A stretch of DNA of 64,000 nucleotides from Paenibacillus borealis (GCF_000758665.1 NZ_CP009285.1:7874001-7938000); one strand, 5' to 3'; numbered from the stretch's first letter, positions 51,929 to 61,253 are shown. Notes: generated by a model not told the origin, from the letters alone. A program made the numbers and translations.

Positions 51929-53188
51929 TTAATTAGGATGATGGAAAGGACATGTCAATGCTTCGGCAGCGCCATCTAGTGCAGACTCTGGCGCCTGTTC
52001 AGACGTCCCCTCGTGTAACGGGGCAGAGCCGCCGGATTCACCGGATAGACCCGCTGCTCCGTCTGTCATGCCGGCGTACGCCTTCTTCTGGTAGATGAAG
52101 CGCGGACTGAGATGCAGATCCCGCAAGGTATTGTCATTCCAGATCGGCGTGGAGGACGGTGACATTGGAGGGATCAGCCAGCCCCATTTGCCTGATACTT
52201 CGCGCCCCTGCCGCTTCTCCTGTTCCTGGAAGCGGACGAACTGATCCGCCGCTGTATGATGATCCACAATGCTGACACCGGCCTGCTTGAAGGAATGCAG
52301 TACAGCGCGGTTCAGCTCCAGCAGCGCACGGTCTTTCCACAACGATGTGTTCGTTGAACGGTCTAAGCCCAGCAGATCAGCCACTGCCGGCAGGCGGTTA
52401 TAGCGTCCTGTATCCCCCAGATTGCGGGAGCCGATTTCTGTTTCCATATACCAGCCGTTGAAGGGCGCCGCCGGGTAACGGATGCCGCCGATCTCCAGGC
52501 ACATATCCGAGACAATCGGAACGGAGTACCAGCGCAGGGCCAGCTCTGTGAACCGTCCGATCTCCGGATGACTGAGCGGAATCTCCTGCACGAGTCCAGA
52601 CGGGATAGGGAACCAGCGGGGTTCCTCCTCACCAATGCTAATGACAAGCGGCAGAATATCGAAATCCCCGCCTGTGCCCTGCCAGCCCAGCTTCCGGCAG
52701 ACCGCAGTGAACTCATCCGAGGCCGGATCACCGGCACGCGGCTGCTCCCCGTCCCCGGGATAGCCGGCATAACGGATGAGCTGATGGTTCCAGATCCGGA
52801 TAGCTCTATCCGCACTTTCCCCACTGTGGAACACGGTGATGACCGGACGGATCCGGCCGCCATTATTCGCATGCTCCACATGCCGTAATAGCGCCCCGGC
52901 TACCTCCTCTACGGTCTCTGCCCCTCGGGCATCAATCACTTCAAGCGAATGCCAGAACAACCGTCCGATACAGCGGCTGTTATGACGCCAGGCCATCCTT
53001 GCCCCATGAGCCAACTCTTCCTCCGTATGCTTATATGTACCAGTGAGACTTACCTCTTCGCGTATACCCGCAAGACGCTGGTCCCGCTCACTCTCTGACT
53101 TCTCCAGTTCCTGATAACTTGCAGTGATGAAGGATTCCGCCTGCCGGATTAATTCATCCATGTTGTGTTGCTGATCTATATGGTTCAT
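51929..53188 (-). CDS. nos: Bacterial nitric oxide synthase (oxygenase only)
   Basis: 419 residues from the ATG at 53188 (GGGAG at 8 nt; a GTG three codons upstream is less likely). The heme thiolate Cys73 lies in WRHNSRCIGRLFW, and the arginine-binding Glu in WYMETEIGSRNL. No reductase domain, as in all Firmicute NOS, so electrons come from a separate flavodoxin or reductase. It oxidises L-arginine to NO and citrulline, linked in Bacillus to oxidative stress and biofilm behaviour. About 45 residues extend beyond the usual end and finish with ALTCPFHHPN. Confidence 0.93.
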   Translation of the reverse strand: MNHIDQQHNMDELIRQAESFITASYQELEKSESERDQRLAGIREEVSLTGTYKHTEEELAHGARMAWRHNSRCIGRLFWHSLEVIDARGAETVEEVAGALLRHVEHANNGGRIRPVITVFHSGESADRAIRIWNHQLIRYAGYPGDGEQPRAGDPASDEFTAVCRKLGWQGTGGDFDILPLVISIGEEEPRWFPIPSGLVQEIPLSHPEIGRFTELALRWYSVPIVSDMCLEIGGIRYPAAPFNGWYMETEIGSRNLGDTGRYNRLPAVADLLGLDRSTNTSLWKDRALLELNRAVLHSFKQAGVSIVDHHTAADQFVRFQEQEKRQGREVSGKWGWLIPPMSPSSTPIWNDNTLRDLHLSPRFIYQKKAYAGMTDGAAGLSGESGGSAPLHEGTSEQAPESALDGAAEALTCPFHHPN

Positions 53189-53264
53189 TTCGTTCACTCC
53201 CTGGTTCTGGTAAAATATTGTTGATCAACTCCGCCATTGGAGCGGATAACTACATGCTGAGGTG

Positions 53265-53594
53265 ATGAGGTTGAGCAAATTCGGAATGTACGCGAAATTC
53301 ACCGCTAAACCGGGTGAAAGGGAAGCTCTGGCTGCCATCCTGCTGGAAGCCGCAGCGGCGGCTGAGCCTGTCCAGGAATGCGAGCTGTATATCGTGAACC
53401 TCTCGGAATCAGAGCCTGACATCCTCTGGGTGACGGAAGTATGGAGCAGTGCCGAAGCGCATGCTGCTTCACTTGCCCTGGAAGCTACCCGCGCCACGAT
53501 CCAGCGGGCCATGCCGCTGATTGCCGGAGTCGAGCCGGTCAAGCTAATACCTGCGGGCGGCAAAGGGCTGGTGTTCGGCTCAGCTGCCCAGTAG
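53265..53594 (+). CDS. Antibiotic-biosynthesis-monooxygenase-fold (ABM/YgiN-like) protein
   Basis: About 109 residues; starts at ATG 53265 or TTG 53271 are possible, the TTG having better spacing to GAGGTG. A single ferredoxin-like ABM domain (KFGMYAKFTAKPGEREALAAILLEAA, DILWVTEVWSSAEAHAAS). Members include quinol monooxygenases and heme-degrading enzymes; the residues do not decide. Divergent from nos with only 76 bp between, so shared control is possible. Confidence 0.8.
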   Translation: MRLSKFGMYAKFTAKPGEREALAAILLEAAAAAEPVQECELYIVNLSESEPDILWVTEVWSSAEAHAASLALEATRATIQRAMPLIAGVEPVKLIPAGGKGLVFGSAAQ

Positions 53595-53624
53595 GCTGCT
53601 CATTGCTTATATCTTCTCTGAAAT

Positions 53625-53666
53625 AGAGGCAAGGAGTATCGCCCAAGGGCTGCACTCCTTGCCTCT
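53625..53666. terminator. Bidirectional terminator
   Basis: Perfect 13-bp stem AGAGGCAAGGAGT / ACTCCTTGCCTCT between the convergent ABM and EcsC genes, with TTCATC following. Confidence 0.85.
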
Positions 53667-53735
53667 TCATCATGATGCTCCGCCCTGCCGCTAGCCGCGC
53701 CGCGTCCATATGCAGTTCCGCTTCGCATAGGAAAC

Positions 53736-54578
53736 TTATTTCTGTTCCAGCTCTGCTAGCCTGGCGATAATCCGTCTTTTGCGGTATAGCATGCGCGCAG
53801 CCTCCGTCACATCCTCCAGCGTCTTCCGGTTGAGATACGCGCCAAAGAACATACCTGCGACCGGAACCGTCTGGAGCAGCTTTTTCCAGCCCCAATTGTC
53901 ACGGTATACCATAACTACCTCTTTCCAGCCCTGAATCTTCGAGACCGCCGCATTCGTTCCGGCAATGATGTTGCCATCCCCGCCCGCCTGCAAATTCAGC
54001 TCCCGCAGAATCGTCCGCTTGCCGACAATATCGGAGGATGCGAATTGCATCACCTTCACAGTGAAGATCCGTTCCGCCTTATCCGTCGGATCGTAACCAT
54101 AGCATAAGCCTATCTCCTGGATAGCCTTCAATGAAAGGCCGAGCACAGCCGGAATATCGGCGGCAAGCGTGAAAATTCCGCCGAAGCCGGTTGTTGCCCC
54201 TTGGGCAGTAGCCGTATTCCGGCTCCTTTCTGAGAGCCGGAGCGCTGCCGCGTCCATTACGGCCAGCGGATATGGCCCGGTGCCTGTGCCTCCGGCCGCC
54301 ACGCTTGCCTCCCCGATCAGCGTGCCTACCTTACGCCCGGCAACCAGATAATTGCCGCCGTTCTGAATGTAGCTGCCCAGCTCATCCAGCAGCCTGCCTA
54401 CCTTCTCATGAATAATCTTCGGCGTGATTTTATCAAGCAGCTTAAACGGCAGGCGGGTAACCCGGTCCCAGATCATTAGCTTATTCTGCTCCTTCTCCCA
54501 CCTGGCAATCCCCGCAAGCTCGGCACGCAGCGCCTCCGGTGTCTCCAGAGGTACCCGTGAATCAGTAGTATCCTGCAT
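53736..54578 (-). CDS. EcsC-family protein
   Basis: 280 residues from the ATG at 54578 (GGGAGG at 7 nt). Typical EcsC body: Arg/Glu-rich helical start, then ITPKIIHEKVGRLLDELGSYIQNGGNYL and a Gly/Ala-rich hydrophobic middle (PAVLGLSLKAIQEIGLCYGYD). EcsC proteins are often near ABC exporters in Bacillus, but no ecsAB lies here. Function unknown; possibly membrane-associated. Confidence 0.85.
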   Translation of the reverse strand: MQDTTDSRVPLETPEALRAELAGIARWEKEQNKLMIWDRVTRLPFKLLDKITPKIIHEKVGRLLDELGSYIQNGGNYLVAGRKVGTLIGEASVAAGGTGTGPYPLAVMDAAALRLSERSRNTATAQGATTGFGGIFTLAADIPAVLGLSLKAIQEIGLCYGYDPTDKAERIFTVKVMQFASSDIVGKRTILRELNLQAGGDGNIIAGTNAAVSKIQGWKEVVMVYRDNWGWKKLLQTVPVAGMFFGAYLNRKTLEDVTEAARMLYRKRRIIARLAELEQK

Positions 54579-54758
54579 ATTTATGCCTCCCTTGAATGGT
54601 GATCTTGTCATTGTTGTTACGTCTTAGTTGTAATACTACGTTTCATTCTCCTGATCCGGTTCAACTAAGTTATATATGTGCCTGATACCTTATAACCCTA
54701 TTCACTCCATATGATTGCACAAGTTTGCAGGAAGTGGCGCTGAATCAGATAAATAGCA

Positions 54759-54795
54759 AACAGGCATTCCCGGATCATATCCGGAAATGCCTGTT
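54759..54795. terminator. Terminator of the small helical-protein gene
   Basis: Perfect stem AACAGGCATTTCCGGAT with its complement, one mismatch inside (54759-54775 / 54779-54795), 30 nt after the stop of the minus-strand gene at 54825. Confidence 0.8.
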
Positions 54796-54824
54796 GCAGC
54801 GGGTCACGCTGGCTGTGCCCGGCT

Positions 54825-55106
54825 TTAGCTCTGGGCCTTGCCTTCCGGGGCGTCCAGCGAAGCGAGTCTGCGTTTCTCTTCGGCCAGCCTCTCTTCAGCC
54901 AAGTCTACCCCGTGTCCGCCGACTGATCCCTCGGGAGCATGGCGGACGGCTTCTTCCGCATGCTCCAGGCTGTTCTCCGCCTGGTCAATCATCTGCTCCG
55001 TCGGATGGCTTAACGCCTGCGTTACCGAGTTGTGCAGCTTGGTCACAGAATCCTGCGCCTGATCCACCGTGCTGTTCGTCCGCAGACTGGATTCGTAATG
55101 CTTCAT
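54825..55106 (-). CDS. Small helical hydrophilic protein of unknown function
   Basis: 93 residues from the ATG at 55106 (a G-rich RBS lies ahead; an upstream in-frame start is unlikely). Predicted helices MKHYESSLRTNSTVDQAQDS and ENSLEHAEEAVRHAPE surround a Gly/His turn (GGHGVD); the C-terminus is charged. No Cys, signal or membrane segment. Has its own terminator. It resembles small stress- or spore-associated helical proteins, but no family is recognised. Confidence 0.6.
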   Translation of the reverse strand: MKHYESSLRTNSTVDQAQDSVTKLHNSVTQALSHPTEQMIDQAENSLEHAEEAVRHAPEGSVGGHGVDLAEERLAEEKRRLASLDAPEGKAQS

Positions 55107-55428
55107 AAGTATACTTCCCCCCTCAATCACGGTTTCTGTTCTTCTCTAGGATGGATTGGGGGCGGGAATCTTATACAAGAATCCTGACAGCCGGTCAGCT
55201 TGGGCTGATATCTGCAGGTTGTGCTGAACAATAACGGCGCTGGTGTCCACAACACCGCCAGAACGTATGAGATTACCTAAATAACGTCCCTGGTGTCCAT
55301 AAGCGCATATTGGCGGCGATGGACTGTGACATGAGACTATAACATAAATTAACAGAGAGAGCTTGAGTCCAGGGCAGGCGGCAGTATCCGGGGCTTTGCG
55401 GGCAGCCGCCGCGAACCTTGAGCGGCGG
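55107..55428. other. Gene-free stretch
   Basis: About 320 bp without a credible gene. The part next to 55106 should hold that gene's promoter. A GC-rich inverted repeat AGCCGCCGC / GCGGCGGCT (55404-55430) overlaps the stop of the permease gene and could terminate it, although no T tract follows. Confidence 0.4.
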
Positions 55429-56850
55429 CTATATCAGAAACATGGCGGTGAGGGTCATCGCCGCCAGACCCAGCAGGACCGGCTTCAGGTTGCGCCGGGC
55501 CAGCTCGAAGGGGCTGACGCCGCAGATCGCCGCGGCGGGAATGAGCGCCCACGGGATCAGGGTGCCGCCGCCGACCCAGATGGCGGCTACCTGCCCAAGG
55601 GCGGTCAGGGTCGCCGCGCCGGAATGGATCGCGGCGGCGAACAGCCCGGCAATCGAGCCGGCCAGCGAGATGCCGGAGAAGCCGGAGCCGTCGAGACCGG
55701 TGATCGCGCCGATCACCGTCAGCGTTACGGCTCCCACGGCGCCATTAAGCGGCACGTGATCCGCCAGGGCAACGCCCAGGTCGTTCACGATGCCGTGCGA
55801 GCCGTCCGGCAGCACCTGGCCGAACAGCTCGGTGAAGGCCGAGTCGCCAAGATAGAAGAAGGCGGCGATCGGGATGACTGGTCCAAAGACCTTGAAGCCG
55901 AATATGAATCCTTCAATGAGATAGGCCGTAATTTTCTCCAGCCCCTGTCCCTGGCTGCGGTGGGCCAGCAGGGTGATGACAATCAGGATCAGCACGGCGG
56001 TTCCGCCGACCAGTGCTGTAGCGTCACCGCCTTGCAGATGCAGCACAAACATGGCGATCACGTCCAGGAGAAAGAGCAGCGGAATGGCGATAGCCAGCCC
56101 TCTACGAAGGCCGTCACTCATAACTACGAGCCCGTCATTGCCCGTCCCCGCTGCAGACAGCGGCCCTGCCGTGCCTTGGGCAGTGACCAGACCGTCTCTC
56201 CACGTTCCATTCTTCTGGTCTCTGCGCATCATCCAGAAGGCAGAGACCGTGGTCACAACTCCCATCACGATGACCAGCGGAATGCTTGCCTGCATGACAC
56301 TGGATACCGGAAGACCGGCAGCATCCGCAGTCAGCTTCGGTGCTCCCTGGATAATATAATCGCCGGAGAGGGCGATTCCGTGCCCGAACAGATTCATTGC
56401 CATCGCCGCACCAAGTGCGGGCAGCCCCACCCGGACAGCCACAGGCAGCAGAACTGCCCCGACCAGCGCCACCGCAGGGGAAGGCCAGAAGAAGAAAGAG
56501 GTCACCATCATGATCAGCCCGATCCCCCAATAGGCCATCGCAGGTGTGCGCAGAAACCGGGTGAGCGGGGATACCATCGTCTCGTTGATGCCTGTAATAA
56601 TCAGAATCCGGCTCATCGCCACAATAATGGAGATGATCATAATGGTGCCAAGCAGCTCTTTGGTAGCATATACGAAGGAGTTGAAGATTCCCGACACCGA
56701 TCCGCTGAGTGTAGCCGTTGCCAGCAGCCCCAGCGCCAAAATCCCGGTCACGCAGATCATTGTCGTATCACGCCGCCGGATCAGCAGCGCCAGAATGAAT
56801 ACAATGAACACTAAATAAACCCAATGAATCGCCGTAAGCTGAATCCCCAT
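55429..56850 (-). CDS. Putative membrane permease (organic-acid type), family uncertain
   Basis: 473 residues from the ATG at 56850 (AAGGGGG at 9 nt). About 12 hydrophobic helices in two halves, with re-entrant-like motifs SFFFWPSPAVALVGAVLLP and GSGFSGISLAGSIAGLFAAAIHSG, reminiscent of the ion-transporter superfamily (GntP, DcuC, CitM). No partner enzyme is adjacent. Substrate unknown. Confidence 0.65.
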   Translation of the reverse strand: MGIQLTAIHWVYLVFIVFILALLIRRRDTTMICVTGILALGLLATATLSGSVSGIFNSFVYATKELLGTIMIISIIVAMSRILIITGINETMVSPLTRFLRTPAMAYWGIGLIMMVTSFFFWPSPAVALVGAVLLPVAVRVGLPALGAAMAMNLFGHGIALSGDYIIQGAPKLTADAAGLPVSSVMQASIPLVIVMGVVTTVSAFWMMRRDQKNGTWRDGLVTAQGTAGPLSAAGTGNDGLVVMSDGLRRGLAIAIPLLFLLDVIAMFVLHLQGGDATALVGGTAVLILIVITLLAHRSQGQGLEKITAYLIEGFIFGFKVFGPVIPIAAFFYLGDSAFTELFGQVLPDGSHGIVNDLGVALADHVPLNGAVGAVTLTVIGAITGLDGSGFSGISLAGSIAGLFAAAIHSGAATLTALGQVAAIWVGGGTLIPWALIPAAAICGVSPFELARRNLKPVLLGLAAMTLTAMFLI

Positions 56851-56936
56851 TATCCTGTGCCCCCTTCCCACTTACTTATAGCAAGTAGGTGCTATATGCT
56901 ATGCAGGCCCATAGGCTGTTGTTCGTACCAAAAAAA

Positions 56937-56973
56937 GATCTCAGCCTCCGCGTTACCTGCGGATTCTGAGATC
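56937..56973 (-). terminator. Terminator of the gene ending at 56996
   Basis: Stem GATCTCAG..TCCGC / GCGGA..CTGAGATC followed by TTTTTTT on the minus strand. Confidence 0.85.
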
Positions 56974-56995
56974 AATGTTGTTGACTGTTTCCCTA

Positions 56996-57544
56996 TTAAG
57001 ACTGCCGGTTCGCCCTCCGCGCCCGGATGAAGGCCAGCTGCTGCAGCCTGTCCTGGGTAGAGCTTCCTCCGCTCCAAAGACCAGGCTGACCGGCAGGGAG
57101 CTCGCTGCTCTTCCCTGCTGCTTCCGGCGAAGGGGCAGCAAGTGACAGGGTACGAGTGCCATCCCTGTAAATGATCAGGCTATGCTCAGCAGAGAGGTGA
57201 TCTTTGGCTACATACTCATCGATGTAACCGTCTATTTTTCTCCGGATCACTGGATCTTTGCTCATCTGCTGCAGGATGTTCGGAGCAATCACAATCTCCC
57301 GTACATCCCGGACTCCCTTGCCGGCACTGTCCGCACTCTTGCTTCCGTCTTTGGATACCGCTGTGATCCGGACGGACAAGCCATATTTCTTCCTTAATCT
57401 GCGGGCCTGATCTTCAATGGCCGCTGCGACAGCTGCCAGCGTCTCCGAAAAGCTAAGCACAGACGGCTCTGCAGACGCATGGGCCTCCTGCTGCGGTGAA
57501 CGGGTCAGCGAAGCCGCATTGATTCGGGATATGGGAATATACAT
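56996..57544 (-). CDS. Hypothetical cytoplasmic protein (DUF6033-like?)
   Basis: 182 residues, AGAGGAA at 6-7 nt from the ATG. Helical amphipathic N-terminal half (SFSETLAAVAAAIEDQARRLRKKYGL), a beta strand pair (VRITAVSK, REIVIAPNILQQM) and a disordered Ser/Pro/Gly-rich C-terminus. A pattern of this kind occurs in DUF6033 proteins, but I am not certain. No signal or membrane segment. Monocistronic. Confidence 0.5.
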   Translation of the reverse strand: MYIPISRINAASLTRSPQQEAHASAEPSVLSFSETLAAVAAAIEDQARRLRKKYGLSVRITAVSKDGSKSADSAGKGVRDVREIVIAPNILQQMSKDPVIRRKIDGYIDEYVAKDHLSAEHSLIIYRDGTRTLSLAAPSPEAAGKSSELPAGQPGLWSGGSSTQDRLQQLAFIRARRANRQS

Positions 57545-57620
57545 CGGACATTCCTCTTCTCCAATAAAAAGTCCAGGCTACCTCTTTATCGGCGAAAAGG
57601 AGGAGATTGCTTAAATTGCG

Positions 57621-59612
57621 CTACTCTGTACCCAGTGCGCCCGCTGCCGCATCCTCACCGCCAAGCCGGCCGGAGGTGAAGGAATATCCCAGTCCGACGC
57701 CGTTACCAACATAAGTATCGTTAAAGAGTACGCCTTCGGACTCTACGCCCACGGCATATAACCCCTTGATAGGCACACGTTTGTCATTGAGCACCTGGAA
57801 CTTGGTATTTACCAGCAGACCGCCTACCGAACAGAGATTGTTGATCTCGGAAATAATGGCATAATACGGGCCGCTTTCGCCCATCGGAAGCAGATATTCC
57901 TTCGCTTTGCCGAACTCAGTATCGATGCCGGTCTTCGCCGCTTCCTGATACAGCTTAAAGTCAGCAGCAAATACCGCAGCGTCCATGCCCGCATTTGTTG
58001 CCAGTTCCGCGATGGTATTGCCCTTGAAGCCGTCACCGTTTGCAACCATGGACTCGAAGACTTTGTCTGCATCCTTCCAGGGCTGGTCCAGCGTGAATTT
58101 ATCGGCAAAAGAGGCATAGAACTCCGGCGGCATTCCCGGCAGGCCCGGTGCTTTCAAACCGTTCATTCCCTTAGTCTTGAGGGCATCAATCTGCGCCTGC
58201 GAGAGAATAACCAGATGGTAGGCTCCGTTAAAAGCACTGGTATTCGCCGCTGCTACTGCGGTAAGGGTTGCCGCCTCATCCCGGAATCTCGCCCCGGAAG
58301 GGCCGACATTCATCAGGGTTGGCAGGTAGGACAGCATCAGCGGATAGCTGGCCTCGAACGGCTCATACTCTGCCTTCAGCTTCTCTGTTGCTCTGGCCAG
58401 CGTCTGATGAAGCATTTGTCCGCCAAAGTTATCAGGAACCTTCGCTCCAATATCCCAGGACATTTGCAGCCCCTCGCCGATATTCTGTCCAAGTCCGCCA
58501 TTGACGCCTTCGAAGCCAAAGGCTTCCTTGACCATCTCTTTATTGCCGGCATAACCGCCGGTAGCCATGACAATGCTTTTGCCGGTGATCTCAAGCACAG
58601 TTCCATCGGCCTTCTCGGCAACCACTCCGGTAACTTCCCCATTGCTGCCAGTGATCAGCTTCTGGGCTGTTGTCTCTGTGATTACCTGTCCGCCGCCCTT
58701 TTCCACGGATTCTGCAAGCATCGCCTTCAGCAGATCCTGGCGGGTATCATAGGCCGGAAGCATATGCAGCTGTTCTCCGCCGAAGTTAAGGAAGGTGGTG
58801 GTATAGCCCTTGCCTGTCAGCCAGTCATAGGTTTCACCCGACTTCGTCACGTACTGGCGGATTGCCGCTGCGTCTACTCTCCAGTGATTATTAACGATCC
58901 AGTCGGCAATCTCCTTCTCCACTTCCACTTTAAGCCCGCTGCTGACAGCAGCTGAGGAGTTGTAGAACTTACCTGCCCAGGACAGATTGCTTGCTCCGCC
59001 AATCGTAGCTGTTTTCTCAATAAGAATGACCTTTGCGCCTTTATCCGCTGCCGAGACTGCTGCAGATACGCCGGATGCGCCTGCACCTACGACAACAACA
59101 TCCGCGGACAGCTGCTCTGTCTTGCCTTCTCCGGATTTAACTACTGTCTTAGATTTAAAAGCTTCCACGTTGCCGCCCGCCTGCTTCACCGCATCTTCGA
59201 CGGCTGCCAGAATCGCTGTGCTGGACTCCGAAGCACCGCTTACTGCATCAATGGCCAGGGTCTGGCCTGCAATGATCTCTTCCTTGATCTTATTGATAGC
59301 CTCCACCCCGATTCCGGCCGTTTCGTTCTGGCTAACCACCTGGATATCCGTGATTACGGATTCGGCGTCGAGTGTAACTTCAACCTGAATCTTGCCGTCT
59401 TTGCCGTCAGCTTCCGCTTTATAGGTTCCCGCTTTAAACGTTGCCGGTACCGCACTGTTATCCGCAGGCTGCGTAGCCTCCGGTGATGCTGAAGGCTGCT
59501 CTGACACGGCCGGATCGGCTGAATTATTGCCGCTGCAGCCGCTGATGATCGACAGGACCAGGATCAGGCATACAATTACTTTTAACAATGGTTGTGCTGC
59601 TTGCTTATGCAT
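57621..59612 (-). CDS. Exported lipoprotein flavoenzyme: FMN-binding domain plus FAD fumarate-reductase-type domain
   Basis: 663 residues from the ATG at 59612 (GGGGGAG at 5-6 nt). Lipobox ISGC (Cys26), then an FMN-binding domain (~58-147) with the flavinylation motif D122-AVSGASES130, a target for ApbE on the outside of the membrane. A flavoprotein domain follows, with FAD motif GAGASG (176-181), IGGASNLSWAG and the active-site region SGARFRDEAATL. Related to fumarate, urocanate and other enoate reductases that accept electrons extracellularly. Substrate unknown. Controlled by an adjacent MerR-type promoter. Confidence 0.88.
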   Translation of the reverse strand: MHKQAAQPLLKVIVCLILVLSIISGCSGNNSADPAVSEQPSASPEATQPADNSAVPATFKAGTYKAEADGKDGKIQVEVTLDAESVITDIQVVSQNETAGIGVEAINKIKEEIIAGQTLAIDAVSGASESSTAILAAVEDAVKQAGGNVEAFKSKTVVKSGEGKTEQLSADVVVVGAGASGVSAAVSAADKGAKVILIEKTATIGGASNLSWAGKFYNSSAAVSSGLKVEVEKEIADWIVNNHWRVDAAAIRQYVTKSGETYDWLTGKGYTTTFLNFGGEQLHMLPAYDTRQDLLKAMLAESVEKGGGQVITETTAQKLITGSNGEVTGVVAEKADGTVLEITGKSIVMATGGYAGNKEMVKEAFGFEGVNGGLGQNIGEGLQMSWDIGAKVPDNFGGQMLHQTLARATEKLKAEYEPFEASYPLMLSYLPTLMNVGPSGARFRDEAATLTAVAAANTSAFNGAYHLVILSQAQIDALKTKGMNGLKAPGLPGMPPEFYASFADKFTLDQPWKDADKVFESMVANGDGFKGNTIAELATNAGMDAAVFAADFKLYQEAAKTGIDTEFGKAKEYLLPMGESGPYYAIISEINNLCSVGGLLVNTKFQVLNDKRVPIKGLYAVGVESEGVLFNDTYVGNGVGLGYSFTSGRLGGEDAAAGALGTE

Positions 59613-59680
59613 TATTTCTCCCCCTGTGTGGTTAGTGCAGCCCTGGTTCTCTATCTCTAAGGGCCGTTGACTACGCACAG

Positions 59681-59711
59681 AGTGTAAACCTTGGTACAGC
59701 ACCAAGGTCAA
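59681..59711 (-). promoter_or_regulatory. MerR-type promoter and operator
   Basis: TTGACC (-35, 59706-59711) and TACACT (-10, 59681-59686) are separated by 19 bp. That spacer contains palindrome arms ACCTTGGT and ACCAAGGT (59688-59708). A 19-bp spacer holding a dyad is the hallmark of MerR-activated promoters. It lies 69 bp upstream of the flavoenzyme start and just after the merR gene on the same strand. Confidence 0.85.
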
Positions 59712-59733
59712 TGAAATATATGTGAAATATTTC

Positions 59734-60570
59734 TCATAGTATAGAAACGGACGTTTCCGCTTGTTTTACCGGAATATTGATCTCCAGATATGTTTTATTC
59801 CCGCTATTCGTGCGCTCTGTGAACAGAATTTTGCCGCTGATATCCCCACAGACCGTATAATTCTGCGCGTCCGCATAGTCCAGCATGAATTGGAAAGACT
59901 CCCGTTCGAGATATTCCTCATAGGTGCTGACAATCACTGCAGAGATGCAGGCTGCCGGCTCCAGATACTCCACGCTGTCATTCAGGCAGACCTCAAGCTT
60001 CCGCTGATCCTCCGCCAGCAGGGCAAGTCCCCAGCTGTAATCCAGCTCTCCGGTTCCATAGATGCACTCTGAATTCTCAATCCGGAAGGAATAAAAGGTA
60101 AAAGGCAACAGCTCCATCCACGCCTGTACAGTTCTTTTGAGACCATCCTTCTGCAGCAAATGGTTCTTGTCCGTCTGCTGGATCCGGTACATGCCCGGCA
60201 CCTGCCTGATCTTACAGGTATAAAAGGATTCACTGATCCGCCCAAGCTCGGCATGAATCTCCTGAATCTTGTTCAGCAGCAGCGTGCTGCGGCGTATCTC
60301 TTCTTCCAGCTGCATTCCGGCAGCAGCTATCGACTCCATCACTTGTTCGGATGGTGCGTCTCTAATCAGTCCGGCTACATCCTGAAGCGGTATCTGCATG
60401 CTCCGGTACCATCTGCTCGACAATAAATTCCGTGCGTCCAGATCATTGAAATACCGGTAATTGTTATGATGATCCTTCACCGGCCGGACAATATCATGTT
60501 TCTCATATAAACGCAGTGTATCCGCCGTCACCCCAAGAATAGACGCAAATTCACCTATAGAATATTTCAT
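59734..60570 (-). CDS. MerR-family regulator with GyrI-like effector domain
   Basis: 278 residues. N-terminal MerR winged helix (MKYSIGEFASILGVTADTLRLYEKHDIVRPVKDHHNNYRYF), a long dimerisation helix (~85-120) and a C-terminal GyrI-like ligand domain (~125-278), the BmrR-type architecture that binds bulky organic ligands. Its stop lies 23 bp before a MerR-type promoter that drives the exported flavoenzyme, so it is the likely activator and its ligand may be that enzyme's substrate. Confidence 0.9.
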   Translation of the reverse strand: MKYSIGEFASILGVTADTLRLYEKHDIVRPVKDHHNNYRYFNDLDARNLLSSRWYRSMQIPLQDVAGLIRDAPSEQVMESIAAAGMQLEEEIRRSTLLLNKIQEIHAELGRISESFYTCKIRQVPGMYRIQQTDKNHLLQKDGLKRTVQAWMELLPFTFYSFRIENSECIYGTGELDYSWGLALLAEDQRKLEVCLNDSVEYLEPAACISAVIVSTYEEYLERESFQFMLDYADAQNYTVCGDISGKILFTERTNSGNKTYLEINIPVKQAETSVSIL

Positions 60571-60663
60571 CAGCAGCCCCCCAGCTTCCTTGATCCCATG
60601 CTTTCATGTGTTTCATGATAGAGGGTTTAGCCGGGAGACTTTGTGGATTATGTCACACGGGTG

Positions 60664-61113
60664 CTACTGCGCCTTGCCTTCGCTCAGCATCGCCATCGTC
60701 TTATCCAACCGCCGCTGCCGCGTTTCTGCCGTCTTGGCATCTTCAATGGAGAGGACGAACCGCCGTTTATTCGTGTAGGACAGCCCGTCCCAGAACTGCT
60801 TCGCTCCGGCATTCTGCTCCAGCTCCGCGGCCAGGTCAGCCGGTACTTCCACTTCACGCGGCCGGGTATCCAGCACAAGCTCTACTTCGATCTCATCACC
60901 GGCACTGATACCGGCGCCCTTGCGGTGCTCCGCACTGAGCGGAATCATAAACTGCCCGCCCATCGTCGCCACCGTGCTGGAGTAGCTATATTCACCGATC
61001 ATTACCTTCACCGCCGGCTTCTTGCTTGTCCCGAGTTCTGCTACCGCCTCCGCAGGAACAGGGATCCCTGTTGCCGTCTTGCCGCCCAGTATAACGGTTG
61101 TCCGGAATTTCAT
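60664..61113 (-). CDS. DUF1905/YdeI-like domain protein
   Basis: 149 residues from the ATG at 61113 (GGAGG at 8 nt). N-terminal DUF1905 beta-barrel (TVILGGKTATGIPVPAEAVAELG, YSYSSTVATMGGQFMIPLSAEHRKGAGI) and a C-terminal helical YdeI/OmdA-like tail (FWDGLSYTNKRRFVLSIEDAKTAETRQRRLDKTMAML), a combination often annotated as bacteriocin-protection or YdeI family. Biochemical role unknown. Confidence 0.8.
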   Translation of the reverse strand: MKFRTTVILGGKTATGIPVPAEAVAELGTSKKPAVKVMIGEYSYSSTVATMGGQFMIPLSAEHRKGAGISAGDEIEVELVLDTRPREVEVPADLAAELEQNAGAKQFWDGLSYTNKRRFVLSIEDAKTAETRQRRLDKTMAMLSEGKAQ

Positions 61114-61253
61114 GCTCATTTCCTCCTGGATAGGCGCTTAGCCATTTTTCTTCCCATTGTAGTGCAAGGAATGGTGCTTTTCCAGTCGCCGGTGACGGCG
61201 GCATGGTTTATACTTAAAGGTACTGAAGAATGTGACGAACGGAGGCGGCTGCC

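Noticed and set aside
55363..56814. 483-codon open frame on the plus strand opposite the permease
   Set aside because: Its translation is hydrophilic, rich in Gln, His and Arg, without domains, while the minus strand encodes a convincing 12-helix membrane protein.
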